Assembly (NCBI GenBank): GCA_905221605.1
Contig: CAJNDS010001946.1
Coordinates: 124,001-188,000, forward strand
DNA: 64,000 nucleotides
DNA from: Symbiodinium natans
Taxonomy: Eukaryota > Sar > Dinophyceae > Suessiales > Symbiodiniaceae
Direction of reading: 5' to 3'
The notes under the pieces are model-generated. The model ran no database searches. It was not told the origin of the DNA and was given only the letters and a program-made list of their open reading frames with translations. The position numbers and the translations under genes are program-made. Position 1 is the stretch's first letter. Every line of letters begins with the position of its first letter. Positions 10,231-20,739 of this stretch are shown one piece after another.

Positions 10231-13200
10231 ACAGACAGAGACAGACAGACAGACAGACCGACAGACCGACAGACAGACAGACAGATCGGCAAAATCTGAT
10301 GAAACATTGAAACGTTCTCCGAATGAAATGTCAGATGAAAGAAGAGAACCCTCAGACACACGCACACACGCGCACACGTGCACACGCGCACCGACGCACC
10401 GACGCACCGACGCACCGACGCACCCACGCACCCACGCACCCACGCACCCACGCACCCACGCACCCACGCACCCACGCACCCACACACCCGCGCACCCGCG
10501 CACGCACCCACGCACCCGTGCACCCGCGCACCCGCGCACGCACCCGCGCACCCGCGCACGCACCCACACACCCACGCACGCACGCACACACGCCACACAC
10601 GCACGCACGCACCCACCACCCCCCACGCAAAACCACCACCCATCACCCACCACGCACCCAGCACCCACCACGCACCCACCACCCACGCACCCACCACGCA
10701 CCCACCCACCCACGCACACGCACCAACCGACCACGCACCCGCGCACCCACCGCACCAACGCCACCACCGCACCCACGCACCCACCACGCACCCGCGCACG
10801 CACCGACCACGCACCCACGCACCCACGCACCCACCACGCACCCACGCACGCACCACGCACCCACGCACCCACCACGCACCCACGCACCCACCACGCACCC
10901 ACGCACCCACCACGCACCCACGCACCCACGTACGCACGCATGCATCGACCACGCACCCGCGCACCCACCACGCACCCACGCATCCACCACGCACCCACGC
11001 ACCCACGTACGCACGCACGCACGCTCGCACACCTAGCTGCGGTTTCAACTCGGCACGCCGTGGTGCCTTGGCAAAGTTGCACAGGTCTTCGATCATTGAT
11101 TGGTCGATTACGTTGGCCTTGCAGTGCGAAGGAGAGTGCAGGCGGACATAACAAAAACGACCAATCGAGAGGCAAGGGGCTCTTTGCTCGCGAGTCTGAA
11201 GCCAGCGATGATTCAGAGCCTCCACAGGAGAGGCGCTGGCAACATTCGGTGCTGCAGAAATCCACGTGCCAGCGGTATTTTCGGCAGAGGAGAAGACAGC
11301 CGGATCATCATTCATTTTGGAGTGGAGCTTTTTTTGTTGGTGCGTTTGTGCGTTTGGACGTTTGTGCCTTGCCTACACGTCCATTATTTCCTGCTCCAGG
11401 CTTGTCTTGACAGGTTTCAGATTCATCTGGTGTCATTTGAACTTTCCAATTCTGAGCGACTTGTCACTCTTGAAAGATCGTAAGCATTGTCAAACGTACG
11501 AGTACCTGCTTCTTGCACCAAGCAAAACGTGCAGATCAGTCATCGCTCCTACATCGTCACGCCCTGATTGGCTGTCATTTAGAACCGCGGCTACTGGCCC
11601 TCATTAACACCAGCGTACCCATATCATCTGGTGCACTCTCTGTTGAGATGCAACTCTGCCGAAATTTAACATTTGGCAAACAGCTTCCACGTGCCTTTGC
11701 CGCGGTTAAGCGGGTCTCGGGATCCACCACCAGAAGCTTCTGAACAAAGTCCTGCCCCGGGGTCACGAAACGCATCTCTCATGCCTCCCATTGTGTCACT
11801 CGTGGCCAACGGCTACAAAACCCTTTCCACTACTGTGCTTCAGCACTCCGACAGACACTAGAATCACGAGAAGTCACACCAGGACAGGACTTCGATGTGC
11901 CAAGGATGCAAACTGAAACTGGGGAACTGCATCCTTCGCTTCGGCGGAGACCTTGTTCCATACTGCCTGCCGCAGCGACACTGCTTCCCATAGCTTCCCA
12001 GCAGCCCCGCCGTGTGGGCTTTGAAGCCCGTGAAACTCTACACATCGTGCACTGCATTCCCGGGCACAGTTGCAGCTACTTATGTAGCGGATGAGCAGGC
12101 CTGCTTCTTTGAGAAGTGGCCATCCTCGACACATACACCGCACGTGAATGAACGTAACGTGTTCCCATCTGCTACGTGCATCATTTTTGCATCGGCTTCA
12201 CATGAGAATGCGAGAACCTGTCCTTGATGTCACGGATTTGCTTGGCTTCTGCTCCAGAGAAAGGCATGTAGCCTTACAAGAAGTCCCAGCAAAGCATGTC
12301 ACATGCTAGTGCATATGGACAAAAACATCACGCATCACATGCCCAAGAGCTTGAAGCACAGATAAAGACCCTGCGAGTCTACGAGTAGCCGAAAAGGAGG
12401 ACAAACGATACGACGCCCAGGCTCCAAAGGTCACCTCGGCGTGCTCATAGAGCCACAAGGTGAAGTTACACTGCACGGTTCAATGTGATTGCCCTTAGCA
12501 GCCGAAATTGTTTCTTCCAGAAGGCTTTCTCAGTTGTACTGGGCTCCGTGCATTGCGACGTGTAGGACTTTTCGAGCACCTGCGATGACTGTCTTTGTGC
12601 TTCCATCCAGGCAAGCTCACCTGCTATGCACTTGCCTCAGGCGCCACGTAGGCCAACGTTCCGCAACTAACCGCCATTGTCGTATTCGGCTGCCATATCT
12701 TGCCTGACATACGAACAGCCACAGCGTCTCCAATGCTGTTTGTCGCCCTCAAAGATATCGATGCATATGGCCGGGCTACTGAAGCCAAAGTCAATCAATT
12801 TCAAGTGATCGGAATCCTCGGTTGCAAGTCTGCACTCGTTCCCACAGGCATGTAAGTGCCAGTTGGAGCTGATTGTACTGCACCTTGTGTTCCCGAGTAC
12901 TTGGACCAGCACTTTGGTTTCATAAAGAAAATTCTCCAGCTTGATGTCGCGATGAACCTGAAGATCAAGCCAGAACAGGCACAAAATCAACATGGTGATC
13001 GACGGTTGCTCGAAAAGTTGCCAATGCCAGCAGAGGAGTCGACCGATTCACATCCGAAACATCTCTCGCCGACTGCTGCCAGGCTACAACATCATGGCTA
13101 TGGATATAGTTCACCGCCAGAAGCATCTGATGCAACAGTTGCACCAGTGACTGCTTAGAGTCTACCGGCCCACGCCCAAGCTTGCAGCACTCTGTCTGAA

Positions 13201-14152
13201 CATCTTGCCATGCACCTGGTACACGGCTTTTGCTGCATCCTTTTCGGAGAACCGCTTGCGTTCGACCACACCTTCAGTGACGGTGGCCAGGTGGTTTTCA
13301 TGGGTTGCAACCCCTTGCTTGTCGGGCGAAAGCTGTATAATTTTGAGCTTGGAAGCGGTCAAAGAGCTCACCGCCTTCCATGCACTCCTTAGCTTACTGA
13401 AGCAGCCCTTCAATCCTGCTTTTCCATGCATTCAAGGCCGATAGCAGACTTCCCTATGCAAGCCTTCCTCTTTCTGAAGAGCATCCATGACCAAAAACAG
13501 CTGCTCATCAGACTCGTACACGTCCACCAGAGACGCAACGTGCGGATGATCCATGGCGAGGAAGATTTCCTTACTGCTGCTTTCAGCGCCAGTTCCCGCA
13601 AAATTCCGAAAATGCCGGCAAGGGACAGCTTCACTCTCCAGTTCCTTCCGCTTGTCCTTGCTCACGCCACGCAGTTTGAACGCCTTCACCGCAAACTTCT
13701 CCTCAGATCAGCACTGCATTGCCAAGTCACGGTATAGAAATTGGTCTTTCGCAGATCCCGGGACGGTGAACAAAGCGGGATAGGCGAAGCCGTGTGAGCG
13801 ACTTTGCTCTTGCTCGGACACAACCATCCCACCAAGGCACGCCCGAGTGTATGCACGTTGCCAACTTCACCTCTTGTCAGCTCATGTATGCCCGCATACG
13901 TGCGCCAAGAAACTGCATGTTGCTTCAGGAATGATTGACGCTGCCACGCCTCTCCATTGTAACCTGTCCCCAGGACCTTCAAGGCTCCCGCATAGGCCAC
14001 GAAGAATCAACTGTTGTGAAGGTTAGGTCGTCTAGGTGTCCTGAATGTTTCACAGAAAGCTGGGCCTTGTCTAAGCTGCTGTAATCATCTTCAAACTTCT
14101 TCGGTGGTCGATGATACCGTCCAGTAATGTTTAGCCTGCAACAGCTGAACAT
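7150..14152 (-). CDS. Calcium-dependent protein kinase (CDPK), multi-exon
   Basis: A Ser/Thr kinase followed by four EF-hands, read across many short exons. Blocks in order: GRYHRPPKKFEDDYS (about 14090-14130); Gly loop VLGTGYNGE (ends 13951); FAVKAFKL with the ATP-binding Lys (from 13701); EIFLAMDHPH...LVMD (13483-13569); RFSEKDAAK (about 13230-13260); LLHQMLLAVNYIHSHDV (ends 13088); VHRDIKLENFLYE (from 12957); DHLKLIDFGFS (ends 12780); KIWQPNTTMAVSCGT...APE (12636-12703); VLEKSYTSQC (about 12550-12580); SLGVVSFVLLFG; YMPFSGAEAKQIRDIKDRF (about 12220-12272); AVWNKVSAEAK (11934-11966); DFVQKLLVVDP (11695-11751); junction helix IDQSMIEDLCNFAKAP (about 11045-11110). EF1 is DKDRSGTITINE (about 9370-9440), EF2 is DANHK+DEVNYRE (split by an intron, 8847/8749), EF3 is DTDSSGFITAA (about 7590-7650), EF4 is DLKHDGKISY (7287-7328). 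The last exon 7150-7221 ends GGYGDVKQHHADAAAL, stop 7152-7150. HRD, DFG and APE are all intact, so the kinase should be active and calcium-gated. The start ATG at 14152 (MFSCCRLN) is tentative. Confidence 0.9.
9650..9702. repeat. CAAG/CAAA tetranucleotide repeat
   Basis: Tandem CAAG units pass into CAAA units. The tract lies at the minus-strand 3' end of the giant CDPK intron, next to the EF1 exon, and leads into the TTTTTGTG palindrome. Confidence 0.85.
9707..10197. repeat. Giant imperfect palindrome of TTTTTGTG / CACAAAAA repeats
   Basis: From about 9707 to 9954 the plus strand is almost entirely TTTTTGTG-type units. From about 9956 to 10197 it is the reverse-complementary CACAAAAA type. 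The switch occurs in a short GTGTTACAC core at about 9951-9959. The arms of about 240 bp could fold into one long hairpin in RNA or a cruciform in DNA. All open frames across it (Phe/Val/Cys-rich or Lys/Thr/Gln-rich) are repeat artefacts. It sits in the CDPK intron between the junction-helix exon and EF1. Confidence 0.9.
10194..10285. repeat. (AC)n and (GACA)n microsatellite
   Basis: A run of CA dinucleotides of about 34 bp (to about 10227) passes into GACA / GACC tetranucleotide units to about 10285. It joins the palindrome to the CGCACCCA array inside the same intron. Confidence 0.9.
10350..11032. repeat. CGCACCCA / CACGCACC minisatellite array
   Basis: About 680 bp of variants of an 8-bp CGCACCCA unit, with CGCACCGA, CGCACGCA and CCACCACG variants. 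Stops are suppressed in all frames by composition, giving frames of several hundred codons (His/Pro/Thr-rich on plus, Val/Gly/Cys/Trp-rich on minus). I regard these as artefacts. The array ends just before the CDPK junction-helix exon. Confidence 0.9.
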
Positions 14153-15490
14153 GAACCCAGCAACGCACCTCGCTTGCTTTTTAAGCATTGAACTGAACAA
14201 CGAGCAACACTGATGCCCTCCCCGCCCCCACACCCCCCACCCCGCCTGCCGCTGCGCTCTGCAGCCCTTGAGGTGACGAGCGACAGGCCATCGGATGTGG
14301 GATCTTCCCTGCCGCAGTGGGAGCTCAACATAGCGTTCGTCCGTGCTATGTCTCGCTTCACGGAGTCTGACCTTCTTTCTACGGCAACCCCAAAAGCGCA
14401 ACAACAAAAAAAGGCGCCGTGTTTTTGGCTCCGGGCCGTGGCCGCTGAGCAGTCACCACAAACCGGAGTGACCGAAATACAGCTCAAGCAGCACAGATCC
14501 GGAGGAGATCGGCTGTTCTGGTGCGACGGTGACCTTGATGTCGGATTCGATGAAGGTTGTGTGGAAGCGTCAACACTCGATGTGCTATTGAAGGGGGTCA
14601 GGGATCAGGGCCAGTGTGACATTCGTCGTCGAAACTTTTATTTTGTCGGCAACCGCAGCCCTCGACAATCCGCCAGAAACGATTAAGACCACTCCCAAGA
14701 ATTGTTTCCATCAAACAGGTTTCCGCATACTTCTCGCGCAGTGTGACCCTGTCATCTCATGCAGGCAACATGCGCGGTGCAGTTTGGGATTCTGACATCC
14801 GGTTGCGCGATTCAGAAACAAAAGCCGAACACGTGGTGATAGTTTCCTATTGACCCCAAGTGAAACAGAAGGCGGCAGGACAGATTCGGCATCACCTGTC
14901 TGGAACTGAAGCACGAGCTCAGTCTACGAATGCGTGTGATACCCTGCCATCCGCAAACCCCATAAGTTCTTGCAAAACGTCGACGTCGTGGCTGCAACGC
15001 CTCCCTCCCTCCCTCTCTCTCTCACTCGCTCTTTGCACTGTTGCGCGACCTGTACACAAACCAAGACTTTGGTCGCAACATTGTTCTCCCGCCTCTGTGT
15101 TTCATTCTTTTTTTTGTCGATGATGTGAACCGCCGACTTGGCATGAGCTTGACCCATGTCAAGCTGGCCGCGCAATCTCACAGGAAAATCTCGTTAGTGT
15201 GTGCTAGAGGCCAACCAAATCCAGGAGTGCTGGGCTATAGTAGCAATCTGAGTCAAAGGGTGGGTGCGCATGCCGGCATGTTTGTCTAAATCCTCGACTG
15301 GCTGCAGAACTGCACTGCTGAGCCATCTCTGGCAGAGCAAAACTACATTCTATTGAGAAACTTCCATAAGTCTGCTTTGTGGAACGGCAAACCATACCGT
15401 ACATCCAGGTAATCAGGAACCCTGACATCCTATACGACCCCCCTCCCAGCCACGCGCTTGAGCCCATGGGATGGCGGTTCCAAATCTGAA
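14153..15490. other. Region upstream of the CDPK without a supportable gene
   Basis: Contains a proline/pyrimidine-rich stretch (14215-14250) and a short CCCTCCCTCTCT tract near 15001-15030. Open frames on either strand show no family motif. Upstream leader exons of the CDPK could be here but are not recognisable. Confidence 0.4.
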
Positions 15491-15696
15491 GCAGGCCAGC
15501 AATGCTGCCCCCAACAAATAGTCAAGTTTGCAAGAAAAGGACTGTGATCATCCGTGGTCCCTGCACGACGGTCCATGATGTTGCTAACCCCTGAGATCAT
15601 CTTCTTTTCAGACAGCCTCAGTGCCGCACCCGCGTCACCACTCATGATCCCAGTGTTACGCGCAATACAGAAACTGCAGGAAACAAACGCCCCCAC
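15490..15696 (-). CDS. Possible exon, unassigned
   Basis: The minus frame reads RNTGIMSGDAGAALRLSEK, then a stretch ending in TTDDHSPFLANLT, with natural protein-like composition. It has the same strand as its neighbours. I see no domain and could not confirm splice sites, so this may be one exon of a gene whose other exons are not visible. Confidence 0.3.
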
Positions 15697-16289
15697 AAGC
15701 CTCCGGCTTGCGCCGGGGGCCGCCCCAATTTACTTCTTCCATTCCACCTGAAATGCAGTATTGATAGATTTAATCGACCCCCCTCTCACAAAAACATCGA
15801 AATAATCAATACAAACGCAACACTCATTGCAATCATGCCTTCGGCCTCGGCCATAGGTCAACTACCTCATTGAGATTCCTAACAAAATCTTCATATAACA
15901 CTGTCCCTCTATGTCGATTTCAGTCTGAACTCTTTCAAGCCATTCAGTCAGATGCATCATTCGCGAGGCGATCAAACATGTCACATATGACAGATTCGCT
16001 CATTCTGGGTTTTGGGCTTAAACAGAGCATCGTCCAGCAAGTGCCTCCAGTGCATTCTGTATACGATGCGGACTTGCATACAGCAGATGGATGATACATT
16101 CAAAATTATTCAACATTTCAAACAATTTGGGGCCCCGACCCATACTTTCCCCAGAGATTGCTGAGCTGGGTTGAGCTCATAGCCGAGGGTGTTGAACCTA
16201 AGGCGGCACATACACGAACGCAACAGAAGATTCAGCGACCCTGCTAGTCTCCAGCACCGACTGACTGACTCCTGAAAAAGGAGTGTCAT

Positions 16290-16760
16290 GAGGTCTGGGG
16301 TAACAGCCTTTAGAAACAGAACCGCTGTACGGCTTACCGCTCTCATGAACCCACTCACGTGTTTCATGCTTGGCAATGGCAACACCACACTTTTTCCGCC
16401 GCTCTCGCAGATATCGAAACATCCATATAACCACCATAGCTGCTGAGCCGAGATGTCGTGTTGCCCATAGGTTGTGAACATGCTTTGGCAAGAGGACCAT
16501 CTCACCTGAGCGTAGGCTTAGGTCAACTGGACGCGTCACAGCACTGCCGAGAATGTGGACTGACATCAATAGATCTGGACAGCCTGTCGCCTCTGCAGCC
16601 CTAAGCACAACATGCCTGCAAAAGGGACCAGCAAATGGGCACACCTTGGATGGCCGACTCCTTTGTCTACCGACCGTTCTTCCAAGATGTTTCCGGTTTC
16701 TGCTTCCTCCAAGGCCATTATTTGTTCTCTGAGGCGTGAAATGCAGAAAGGCACCGAATT
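16290..16760 (-). CDS. Unassigned gene with a possible membrane segment (at least two exons)
   Basis: Two minus-strand open blocks in line look like coding sequence. The upstream block (about 16660-16740) reads LREQIMALEEAETGNILEE. The downstream block (about 16290-16620) reads ATGCPDLLMSVHILGSAV, then SLRSGEMVLLPKHVHNLW and a hydrophobic GSAAMVVIWMFRYLRERR, then a hydrophilic tail. One membrane-spanning or membrane-dipping segment with a basic flank is likely. I do not recognise the family. Confidence 0.4.
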
Positions 16761-16954
16761 ATGTTGCTTGCAGTCACCATGACATGAACTCCGTCTTTTC
16801 CACCAATTCAATTCTCGTCCCTGTGCTTCAGCCGCCATATGCAATGGAAAGAAACATCGCCTCAAAACGACCCGCAAACGGCTTGATTCTATTCGGACGA
16901 TGAAAAGGGGGCGGCGTTGCGCGCTGAACGCGCCGGTGTTCTGCAGGTTTCTCC

Positions 16955-17950
16955 ATGAAGCTTGGAGAAGCTCGGATCTCTGTGAAGTCGGGCATCCCAA
17001 GTTGCCGGGACCGTCAGAGATGGACATCCTTACCGTGCTGCAACTACTTCAGCTATGATAGTTTGGAGCCAGATCAGTCCCTAACATCTGTGAGGGCTAC
17101 AAACACTCGCCGTAGTGCCACCCTTCACGGGGCCACGAAAGCTGGAATGCTCTTGACAAGGCTCACAAGCACCACGCCTGCAAATGGATGCGTTGCTGTG
17201 CGGCCACAACCTCTGAAACTTAGGCAAACGTGCCTGCCTGCCTCGTCAGTTAACCAGCGTCACAAGCTGATTGCACTGGATCTTGCGATCAGAGCTTCGA
17301 TTCTTTGCACATCACCAGTCTCACGTGAAGGTGAATGTCTTCCTTTCCCAGTGATGCGGCCAGCCACAAGAGCTTTCCCAGCGGCGTGCTCCGAAGAAGC
17401 TGCCAACCTCCTCAATGCTAATGCGGGCACGATAACAAGCTCACCTCTGCAAATCAGAGCCTTGGTACCTGCTGTGCAGCTGCCTGTATCTCAGAATGTC
17501 TCAGGGGGCAGGAGGCTTGAACCTCAACCAACCACCATCTCTTCAGTGTCGGGACAGCATTGGCCAACTCGTCCTAACACTGACACTGATCACGACAGAC
17601 CTACTCCCGCAGCCAGTATGAAATTGCAGTGGCGTCGCACAAGGTCCCTGATCAGCGCACGTAAACAAGCTCTAGCTGTGCACTTCTGTGGGCTGTTTTT
17701 TTTGGCTATTCGCTCCGAGTTTGCTCTACACACCATAGCCTCAAGGCTCACCTTGACAAGACAAACGGATGAAACTCAACTCGCCGAATCTGTTAAGCGC
17801 CCGCTGCATCCAGCCTTGCACCTCAGCTGCCGAATGTTGCAAACTGGCTGCAAAAAAGGCGTTTCAGCCGGCTAAGCCCACATACAGAAAAGCACACAAG
17901 TAGCTAAAGATTAACGAGAAACGCATGTAGCGCAACTAGCTGCCTAGCAA
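16955..17950. other. Long plus-strand open frame, probably not a gene
   Basis: A 306-codon plus frame (16955-17875) exists. Its composition is Arg/Thr/Ser/Pro-rich without motif or domain, as usual for antisense or chance frames, and it opposes the local gene direction. I see no convincing minus-strand exon either. Confidence 0.4.
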
Positions 17951-17975
17951 GAGGCCGATAGCGGCCAACTAGTCT

Positions 17976-18768
17976 TCACAGAAAAGAAGCTGAGGCAGCT
18001 GAGGGTTTGGCGCTTCCGGTATAAGTCGGCATCTGACCAGTCCTCCCATCCAGCGCTTCTCCTCTGTTGAGATCTCCGAATTTCCCGTTGGAAAAGAACT
18101 GCTTCATTTTGGCTGATGCTTCTAAGTTCGACAGGTTTGAGACAAGCCTCCTTGCAGGCAGCCAAGCAAACTGGCCCCAATCGCTGTGCGCGCCGTACGC
18201 GCCTTGCATGATGTGCTCTGCAGCGATCTGACTTTGCGGCTGCGCCCGCGGATTGTCTGGCTCCGGTGTGGCGTTCGGAGGTCGCCATGGGACCTCAAAG
18301 AAGCGGCAACTAAACTGTCAGTTCTTTGCCTGCAGCCCGGCTTTTGAAAGTTCCATGGCCTGAGCATGTGCCCAAGCAGGTCGCCTAACCCGAAAAAATG
18401 CTGAGGAACGCCATCGCCACCCTCGCCGTCGGAAGCCGCGGGTGGAGGCGGAGGCTCGCTGGTGAGCGCCTGCTCTCCGCCACTGCTGTTACCAGACGCA
18501 AAGGTGTTGGGTGCGGTTGTGGGTATGGCTCGCAATGGTTCGCTGTACTGCCCCGCTTGTGAAACTTGCCTAAAAGTTGCTACAGCATTCGGGCCTCTCG
18601 GACATATTGGTAAAGCGTTTTGTCTCGTAGGAGGAGAGCCACGTCTGCCTGCGCTGATAGCCACTCCAGGCGAGGAATGCACATGTAAAGCATTATCTTG
18701 GATGTAAGATGACAAAGCAGTGACCAAGCCCTCCCAACCTGCCCAGACCCGCGGCCCTCACTCAGCAA
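17976..18768 (-). CDS. Unassigned minus-strand exons
   Basis: Two protein-like minus blocks. Upstream (about 18580-18710) reads LEWLSAQADVALLLRDKTL followed by YQYVREARML. Downstream (about 17990-18200) reads GAHSDWGQFAWLPARRL, then NLEASAKMKQFFSNGKFGD. The GAHSDWG string looks superficially like the H-x-D region of 2-oxoglutarate oxygenases, but its following sequence does not fit that fold, so I make no assignment. Exon borders are unknown and the two blocks may belong to different genes. Confidence 0.3.
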
Positions 18769-18769
18769 A

Positions 18770-20206
18770 CCTCAGCATGTTCCGAATGCCCAGGACTGTC
18801 ACTCTGCGGCTCACGAAGCTGGTAAGGCCCGGGCGTTGCACTATTCGCTTCATCTCACTGCGACCTGAGATGAAACCCACCCCCTGGGCAAAATCTTAGG
18901 AGATTGACACCAGCGGACACTAGTATATCAAAACAGGTATCAATGCGTGGCACATGCCTGCTGCACATCGACATCCTGGACTGAGGCTGGGCACGATGGG
19001 AGATGATGGACTGGTCGAACCATTCCCTTTGGACGAAGGTGCTTGACTGATGATACGTCATGAACTAAGCGAACCGCAACACACCAACAGGCTCCAAATT
19101 GTCAGAAATCGAGCCTGCAAACTCGTACAAAGTTAGATCCAAGGAAGTGGGGTATGTGAACCCTGGATGAATTCTGACAGGCATCTGATGCGACTCTAGG
19201 CCCAACACTGGAAACCTCGGCAGGCGTCTGCACGCGTCCCATGCCCGGTTAAGACATGCAGATCAATCACTGACATTCAACCTCTGGGTCGCTGACTGAT
19301 CAGGCGTACGCAGGAGATAGAGTAAAAACTCAAGAACATACAGGCCACCTGGAAACAAACGGTCAGTTCCACAAAAAATGCCTATGGTCGGGTGCATTCC
19401 GCGAAAGCTGGCTGCGGCCCAGGAGCAATCGTAGACATTCCTCAGAGGGCACGGTGGACAACTCAAGCATTGATCAACTGTTTCGAGAGCTGTCGAGACA
19501 CTGCTGCTTTGGAACGTCCGCATCAATTGCCTTCATCTTTTCCAGGCCAGTCACAGCCTCGTGAAGCGGTTGGCTTCTTGAGCTTCTTCAGGTTCAACAG
19601 CATTTCCATTTGCAGAAGCATCAGACAGAAGCATCGCAACGTGAATGAATTGCCCGAGCGTCACTGTACAACACAATGTGATCGAGTAGTGTTTGCTAGC
19701 AGTGTAGTGGACGCACTCTCTGAGGTTGACGCAGCCTTCCATGCTCGGATGGATGCCGCTGCTACTGTCCCATCGGCCCCCAGCTTGAAGCCCTGAAGCA
19801 GCTCAAGCAAATTCTCCCAAATGCAAGAACTGTCAAGACTCAGAAGGTTACACTAGACGAAATCACTGTCGAGATGCGGCGCCACCCAATGGATTGTTGA
19901 AGAGCTCTCTGCGCAGGTAGCCCTTCCCAGCTCCGTCGCACACAAAGAGCACGAGAACTAAACGGGACTACCATGAAACTGATCATGCCTCTGCACTTGC
20001 GACCTTTTGATGTATACTGCCTAATGAATGAAGCCCTAGCGTCGACCCTGTCTGGAGCATGGCACTAAAATGAACAGTGTTTCCTTTGAGCTGCATGGGG
20101 TTTCCTCGATATCTAGCACAACAAGTTCGATTGAACTTATACAAAGGAGTAGTATTGGAAGACAATTTAGTACGCTCGCTTTCTTGGCAATGTATGAGTT
20201 CGCCTT
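18770..20206. other. Region without a clear gene
   Basis: Scattered minus-strand stretches near 18870-19040 and 19560-19790 (for example LQGFKLGADGTVAAASIRAW) have protein-like composition but shift frame quickly and match no family I know. I cannot delimit a gene. Confidence 0.35.
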
Positions 20207-20736
20207 CTACAAGCAACGCTTGATGGGCATCAGCCTCCTGCTTGGTGCAATGGAGTCACCGGTCGTTTCACGGGCAAAGAACTTTGTGAGGGAATCAGCA
20301 GCAGCACTGAACCAAAAAACGCTCCGCCCCCCTACCCGCCACAAGCAAGTCCTTTGGGCAGACAGAACAGTCAAAGCGACTTTGAGCTTTAAAAACGTCC
20401 ATTCGCAAACACTCCAACGCTTCAGGCAGGCAAAAGGCATGGGACAAGAGACAGTCCGCACAGCTCCCGACGCATGCATTCCTACCTTCCTTTTCCTAGC
20501 CACTAGTCCTAGAACACAATGTCTTCGGATTCAAACGCAAACACGTCCTTGAAACTTAGAAGCTTGCTTGCGCTTCGCATCAGCGCACCTAACCGACCCA
20601 ACCTTGCCTTCAACAGCTTGATCTGGTCGTCTTTCGGCACCTCAGGTGAGATTACCAATGCTCCATGAGCCAGCTTGTAAACAAGGAATACCTGCAAATC
20701 ATCCTGGCTTGGGTTCAGCGACAGTCGTACAGGCAT
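20207..20736 (-). CDS. Unassigned gene, probable C-terminal exons
   Basis: The minus frame at 20509-20736 reads QVFLVYKLAHGALVISPEV, then KDDQIKLLKARLGRLGALM and a tail SFKDVFAFESEDIVF ending at a stop. Composition and the amphipathic helical look suggest genuine coding. A second minus stretch (about 20207-20290) reads LTKFFARETTGDSIAPSRR. Family unknown. It lies about 1.8 kb downstream of the last visible block of the SUMO-protease gene on the same strand, and I have no evidence that it is part of it. Confidence 0.4.
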
Positions 20737-20739
20737 CCG

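Noticed and set aside
9954-11315. 453-codon minus-strand frame (and sister frames of 366-367 codons)
   Set aside because: Most of each frame is translation of the CGCACCCA, GACA and AC arrays; only a short CDPK exon at 11.05-11.11 kb within it is real.
16955-17875. 306-codon plus-strand frame
   Set aside because: No domain or motif, composition typical of chance or antisense frames.
17990-18200. GAHSDWG as the missing H-x-D exon of a 2-oxoglutarate oxygenase
   Set aside because: Sequence after it does not follow the fold (no LTLL or GLQV strand), and it is 13 kb from the oxygenase gene on the far side of the CDPK.
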